Translations under genes and position numbers: made by a program
Source: Pseudomonas sp. UBA4194
Lineage (GTDB): Bacteria > Pseudomonadota > Gammaproteobacteria > Pseudomonadales > Pseudomonadaceae
Assembly: GCF_002379585.1 (NCBI RefSeq)
Contig: NZ_DFUE01000048.1
Span: 23,428 to 59,946 of the forward strand
Direction of reading: 5' to 3'
DNA: 36,519 bases
Shown: positions 34,221-36,519 of the stretch, in pieces
Numbering within the stretch: the first letter of the stretch is position 1
Layout: each line of letters begins with the position of its first letter
Notes under the pieces: model-generated
The model's database searches: none
Seen by the model: the letters and a program-made list of their open reading frames with translations, nothing else
Told to the model about the DNA's origin: nothing

Positions 34221-34241
34221 CCCTCTCCCTGAGGGAGAGGG
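34221..34241. terminator. Perfect CCCTCTCCC/GGGAGAGGG hairpin between convergent genes
   Basis: CCCTCTCCC (34221-34229) pairs with GGGAGAGGG (34233-34241) across TGA. The flanking CTCACCCCAGCC is part of a widespread intergenic repeat in pseudomonads. It lies between the converging lipoprotein and 87-residue protein genes and may act as a two-way terminator, though no T-run follows. A degraded copy of the same element appears at about 34660-34681. Confidence 0.6.
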
Positions 34242-34259
34242 GGCCGATCTGGCTTTGGA

Positions 34260-34523
34260 TCAGTGTACGGATACGGTGGCGGGGACGGTGGTGTTCAGGA
34301 ACTTGGTGACGCCTTTGACCCAGAAGCGGCGGTGGCTGGCTTTGTCTGGGGCTACGGGGGTTTCGCCGGTCCAGCTGGTCTTGCTTTTGAGTTCGGTGCG
34401 GTACGCTTCCCACTCCATGGCTTCGGCAGCCTGGCGGGCGCGTTTTTCGTCTTCGAACCAGCCGAGGACGTAGACCTCGCCTTGATCGCGTCCGTGTTCA
34501 ACCAGTAAGTAGATATTGTCCAT
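34260..34523 (-). CDS. Small conserved-looking hypothetical protein
   Basis: I do not recognise this family. The 87-residue product begins MDNIYLLVEHGRDQGEVYVL and continues with WFEDEKRARQAAEAMEWEAY, an acidic-basic helix, and ends in a Val/Thr-rich tail. No signal peptide or membrane segment is visible, so it is probably cytosolic. The open frame is longer (to 35069), but the upstream part is Arg/Pro-rich noise overlapping the next gene. ATG 34523 is the natural start, with AGGG upstream. Confidence 0.7.
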   Translation of the reverse strand: MDNIYLLVEHGRDQGEVYVLGWFEDEKRARQAAEAMEWEAYRTELKSKTSWTGETPVAPDKASHRRFWVKGVTKFLNTTVPATVSVH

Positions 34524-34738
34524 CGGGGGTGCCCTGTCAGTTGCGGGTGGTCGCCCGGGTTTTGGAGGGCGTTGACAGGGTAACGGCAGGGTTGCGGGGA
34601 AGTTTAGGGTTGGCTGGATTGGGATTTTCGGGTGGGGCTTGGGGATTTGTGGTGGATGGCACCCTCTCCCCAGCCCTCCCGGATCGCCGTATCGCCATGA
34701 GGAAGCGGGGCTAGGGGCGAAGAACCGCGACTGTTCAA
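34524..34738. other. Short gap with a degraded intergenic repeat
   Basis: These 215 bases carry no supported gene. They hold a decayed copy of the CCCTCTCC repeat at about 34660-34681. The sequence is G-rich on the plus strand. Confidence 0.5.
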
Positions 34739-35005
34739 TCAGCCTCGCAAGCGATCCAGGAGATCGTGACCTGCCCAGCTCAATGACGTCAGCACCTGCC
34801 CCTTCCCTTCCGCCAGCGCTTCGGCGCGAATCAAGCCTTCTTCGATCAGCAGATCCAGCGCATAAACCGCCTCGTCGACGCTGCCTGGAATCCGGATGTC
34901 CTCCTTGAGCACTTCTTGTAGGGCCTGGCCTTGAGGGATGCCGGCGTGGTCGGCGGTTTCGACCAGTTGCAGGTAGTGTTGGATGTATTTCCAGTTGCGT
35001 TTCAA
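34739..35005 (-). CDS. DUF2513-like small protein
   Basis: The 88-residue product begins MKRNWKYIQHYLQLVETA and contains VDEAVYALDLLIEEGLIRAE, the pattern of DUF2513 proteins, often winged-helix-like and found in phages and mobile islands. The C-terminal LTSLSWAGHDLLDRLR also fits that family. No phage genes are seen nearby. The start codon is TTG (35003-35005). It is supported by a strong ribosome site GGGGAG about six bases upstream and by the lack of a nearby in-frame ATG. Function is unknown. Confidence 0.75.
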   Translation of the reverse strand: MKRNWKYIQHYLQLVETADHAGIPQGQALQEVLKEDIRIPGSVDEAVYALDLLIEEGLIRAEALAEGKGQVLTSLSWAGHDLLDRLRG

Positions 35006-35083
35006 GTCGCTCTCCCCTATCGGCCGGCTGCCGCGTGTCGTTGCGCTGTGACCACGGCGGACCGGCCAAGTTCTGCGCGGGCC

Positions 35084-35962
35084 TTAGGGGGTGAGGTGGC
35101 CGTCGAGGCAGGTGACGGCGGCGCCGGCGACTTTGATGGCGTTGTCGCTGATGCTCAGGCGCAGTTTACCGGCGCGGCCCAGGGCGGCGCCTTGGGAGAC
35201 GAGCAGTTCGTGGCCCAGGGTAGCGGTTTGGCCAGTGGCGCGGATGAAGGCGGCGACGGCGCCGTTGCCACTGCCACAGACGGGGTCTTCGGCGGGGCCG
35301 CAGGTGGGCGCGAAGGCACGCACTTCGATGTGCTCGGCATTGCCGGCTGGGTAGGCACCAAAGATAACGATGCCGGTGGTGCGGGCGCGGTGGTCGTGGG
35401 CGGACATGCGTGAGAAGTCGGGCATGACGGAGAGCACGGTCTGCGCATCGCGCATCTGTGCGATCAACCAGCGTGGGCCGACGTCGATGACGCAAGGGGT
35501 GTGTTCGCGCAGCACGGGGGCGCCGAGGATGGCTTGCAGTTCGTCCAGCTCGGCATCGGTCACCGGAGTGATGCCAGGCTGGGGCAGTTCGAAGGCGATC
35601 CACTGGGCGCCGTTGGCTTGGCGGGTGACTTGCAGGTTGATCAGGCCGGCGGCGCACTCTTGGACCAACTGGCCGTTATTCGCCTGGATAAGGCCGGCTT
35701 CGAGCAGGGCGTGAGCGGTGCCGATGGTGGGATGCCCGGCGAAGGGCAATTCGTTGCTGGGGGTGAAGATGCGTACCCGGTAGTCCGCGCCAGGCTGCGT
35801 GGCGGGCAGCACGAAGGTGGTTTCCGAGAGGTTGGTCCAGTTGGCGATCTGTTGCATCTGTTCGGTGGTCAGGTCGCCGGCTTGCAGGATCACGGCCACC
35901 GGGTTGCCTTTGTAGCGCTGTTCGGTGAAGACGTCGACCTGCTTGAACGCTAGGGATTGCAT
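35084..35962 (-). CDS. PhzF family phenazine-biosynthesis-like isomerase/epimerase
   Basis: The 292-residue product has the diaminopimelate-epimerase-like fold of PhzF. Motifs visible are the N-terminal FKQVDVFTEQRYKGNPVAVI, the catalytic Glu in NLSETTFVLPAT, PFAGHPTIGTAHAL and DPVCGSGNGAVAAFI near the second half. PhzF itself isomerises trans-2,3-dihydro-3-hydroxyanthranilate in phenazine synthesis, but no other phz gene lies here. Most stand-alone members have unknown substrates, and that is the likely case. The gene ends 78 bases before the DUF2513-like gene and its upstream side is the REP-rich region at the right edge. Confidence 0.92.
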   Translation of the reverse strand: MQSLAFKQVDVFTEQRYKGNPVAVILQAGDLTTEQMQQIANWTNLSETTFVLPATQPGADYRVRIFTPSNELPFAGHPTIGTAHALLEAGLIQANNGQLVQECAAGLINLQVTRQANGAQWIAFELPQPGITPVTDAELDELQAILGAPVLREHTPCVIDVGPRWLIAQMRDAQTVLSVMPDFSRMSAHDHRARTTGIVIFGAYPAGNAEHIEVRAFAPTCGPAEDPVCGSGNGAVAAFIRATGQTATLGHELLVSQGAALGRAGKLRLSISDNAIKVAGAAVTCLDGHLTP

Positions 35963-36519
35963 GCTGCCTCCTGGTCTGGAATTCGAACGTAGAGCCTAGG
36001 GGTAGTTTGGCAGTTGTTACAGGTGCAGTTGGGGACGAGTTTCGCCTGTACAGTTTTGCTGGGTATGGCAAGCGGAAAAATATATCGAGAAATATCGCGC
36101 TGGGGCTTGATGCGGGGGGCGATGTGTTCGATATTGCAGTTATTCAACCCCCTTCCCTTTTTTAGTATTGCCCTTGGCGTCTTTTCCGGATGCTGGGCGG
36201 TAGCTTTGTGCGTGGGTGTTTTTTGGGGTTGGGGTGGGGTTTTGGGTGGCCTCTTTGCGGCTGTACGCCTGGAGTGGACTGGCGCAATTCATTGTAGGAG
36301 CGGCGTTGAGCCGCGAAGGCGTAGTTACAGGCGCCGGGGATTTTGTGCCAGCAGTAGCGGCCTCTTCGCGGCTTTACGCCGCTCCTACAGGGGGGGTGTG
36401 ATCGGCGGTGGACTGGCGCATTCATTGTAGGAGCGGCGTTGAGCCGCGAAGGCGTAGTCGCAGGCGCCGGGGGTTTTGTGCCAGCAGTAGGGGCCTCTTC
36501 GCGGCTGTACGCCGCTCCT
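35963..36519. other. Non-coding right edge, REP-rich
   Basis: No gene is supported in these 557 bases. The left part should hold the promoter of the PhzF-family gene on the minus strand. The right part, from 36250, is a REP array. Open frames running through it are produced by the repeats. Confidence 0.65.
36250..36519. repeat. Tandem REP doublets, about 134-bp period
   Basis: Forward REP arms (GTAGGAGCGGCG...CGCGAAGGC) lie at 36294-36320 and 36427-36453. Inverted arms lie at 36361-36388 and from 36494 to the window edge, and a decayed inverted arm at 36250-36270. The unit starting at 36275 recurs at 36409 with few differences, so whole doublets including the linker (CAGGCGCCGGGG, TTTTGTGCCAGCAGTAG) are tandemly repeated. 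The last arm is cut by the window edge. Such elements are mobilised by RAYT transposases; no RAYT gene is in the window. Confidence 0.85.

Noticed and set aside
36014..36430. 138-codon plus-strand frame at the right edge
   Set aside because: It reads through REP arms and its translation repeats the REP-encoded motifs.
1..36519. CRISPR arrays, tRNA or rRNA genes, insertion-sequence transposases
   Set aside because: None was seen. The only repeated units are REP-like elements, the 34-bp units and the CCCTCTCCC intergenic repeat, none with CRISPR spacing.

Overview
The window looks like a Pseudomonas O-antigen/LPS locus. Three things point to that genus: the gene order wbpV-wbpL-wbpM, the A-band (D-rhamnan) set gmd-rmd-wbpY-wbpZ, and intergenic repeats built on GTAGGAGCGGC...GCCGCGAAG, typical of Pseudomonas REP elements. 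I cannot assign a species.

Layout. 1-100: REP sequence. 101-3813 (minus): glgX (glycogen debranching) and a FabF-like ketosynthase, separated by a small repeat cluster. 4015-12298 (minus): gmd, rmd, wbpY-like, wbpZ-like, wbpV-like, wbpL-like and wbpM. Together these should make GDP-D-rhamnose, make a UDP-6-deoxy-HexNAc primer, load the primer on undecaprenyl phosphate and add the first D-rhamnoses. 12299-12837: non-coding divergent region. 12838-13977 (plus): membrane O-acyltransferase. 14453-21248 (plus): tight seven-gene cassette with two GT2 enzymes (one GtrB-like with C-terminal membrane helices), a DAO-type FAD oxidoreductase, a GT-C-like membrane protein, an SDR-like protein lacking the catalytic lysine, a TIM-barrel isomerase-like protein and a four-helix SMR/EamA-type flippase candidate. 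21334-31847 (minus): manC, manB, wzm, wzt with a C-terminal cargo domain, a methyltransferase with a long coiled coil, and a three-domain GT4 glycosyltransferase of 1249 residues, ending in a clear Rho-independent terminator. 32160-35962: unrelated genes (beta-CASP metallo-beta-lactamase, YceK-like lipoprotein, two small proteins, PhzF family). 35963-36519: tandem REP doublets.

Working model. ManB/ManC supply GDP-mannose and Gmd/Rmd convert it to GDP-D-rhamnose. WbpM/WbpV/WbpL lay down the primer, WbpZ/WbpY and the three-domain enzyme build a polymer on the cytoplasmic face, the methyltransferase-coiled-coil protein caps and measures it (by analogy with WbdD), and Wzm/Wzt exports the capped chain. 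No wzx or wzy is present. The plus-strand cassette would then decorate the chain in the periplasm from lipid-linked sugar donors, possibly with a sugar made by its own FAD/SDR/TIM-barrel enzymes. I know of no described pathway for that enzyme set, so it is the main candidate for an undescribed system. The block from about 12.8 to 28.9 kb looks poorer in GC than its flanks in hand-counted samples, as expected of an exchanged serotype cassette between gmd and manB.
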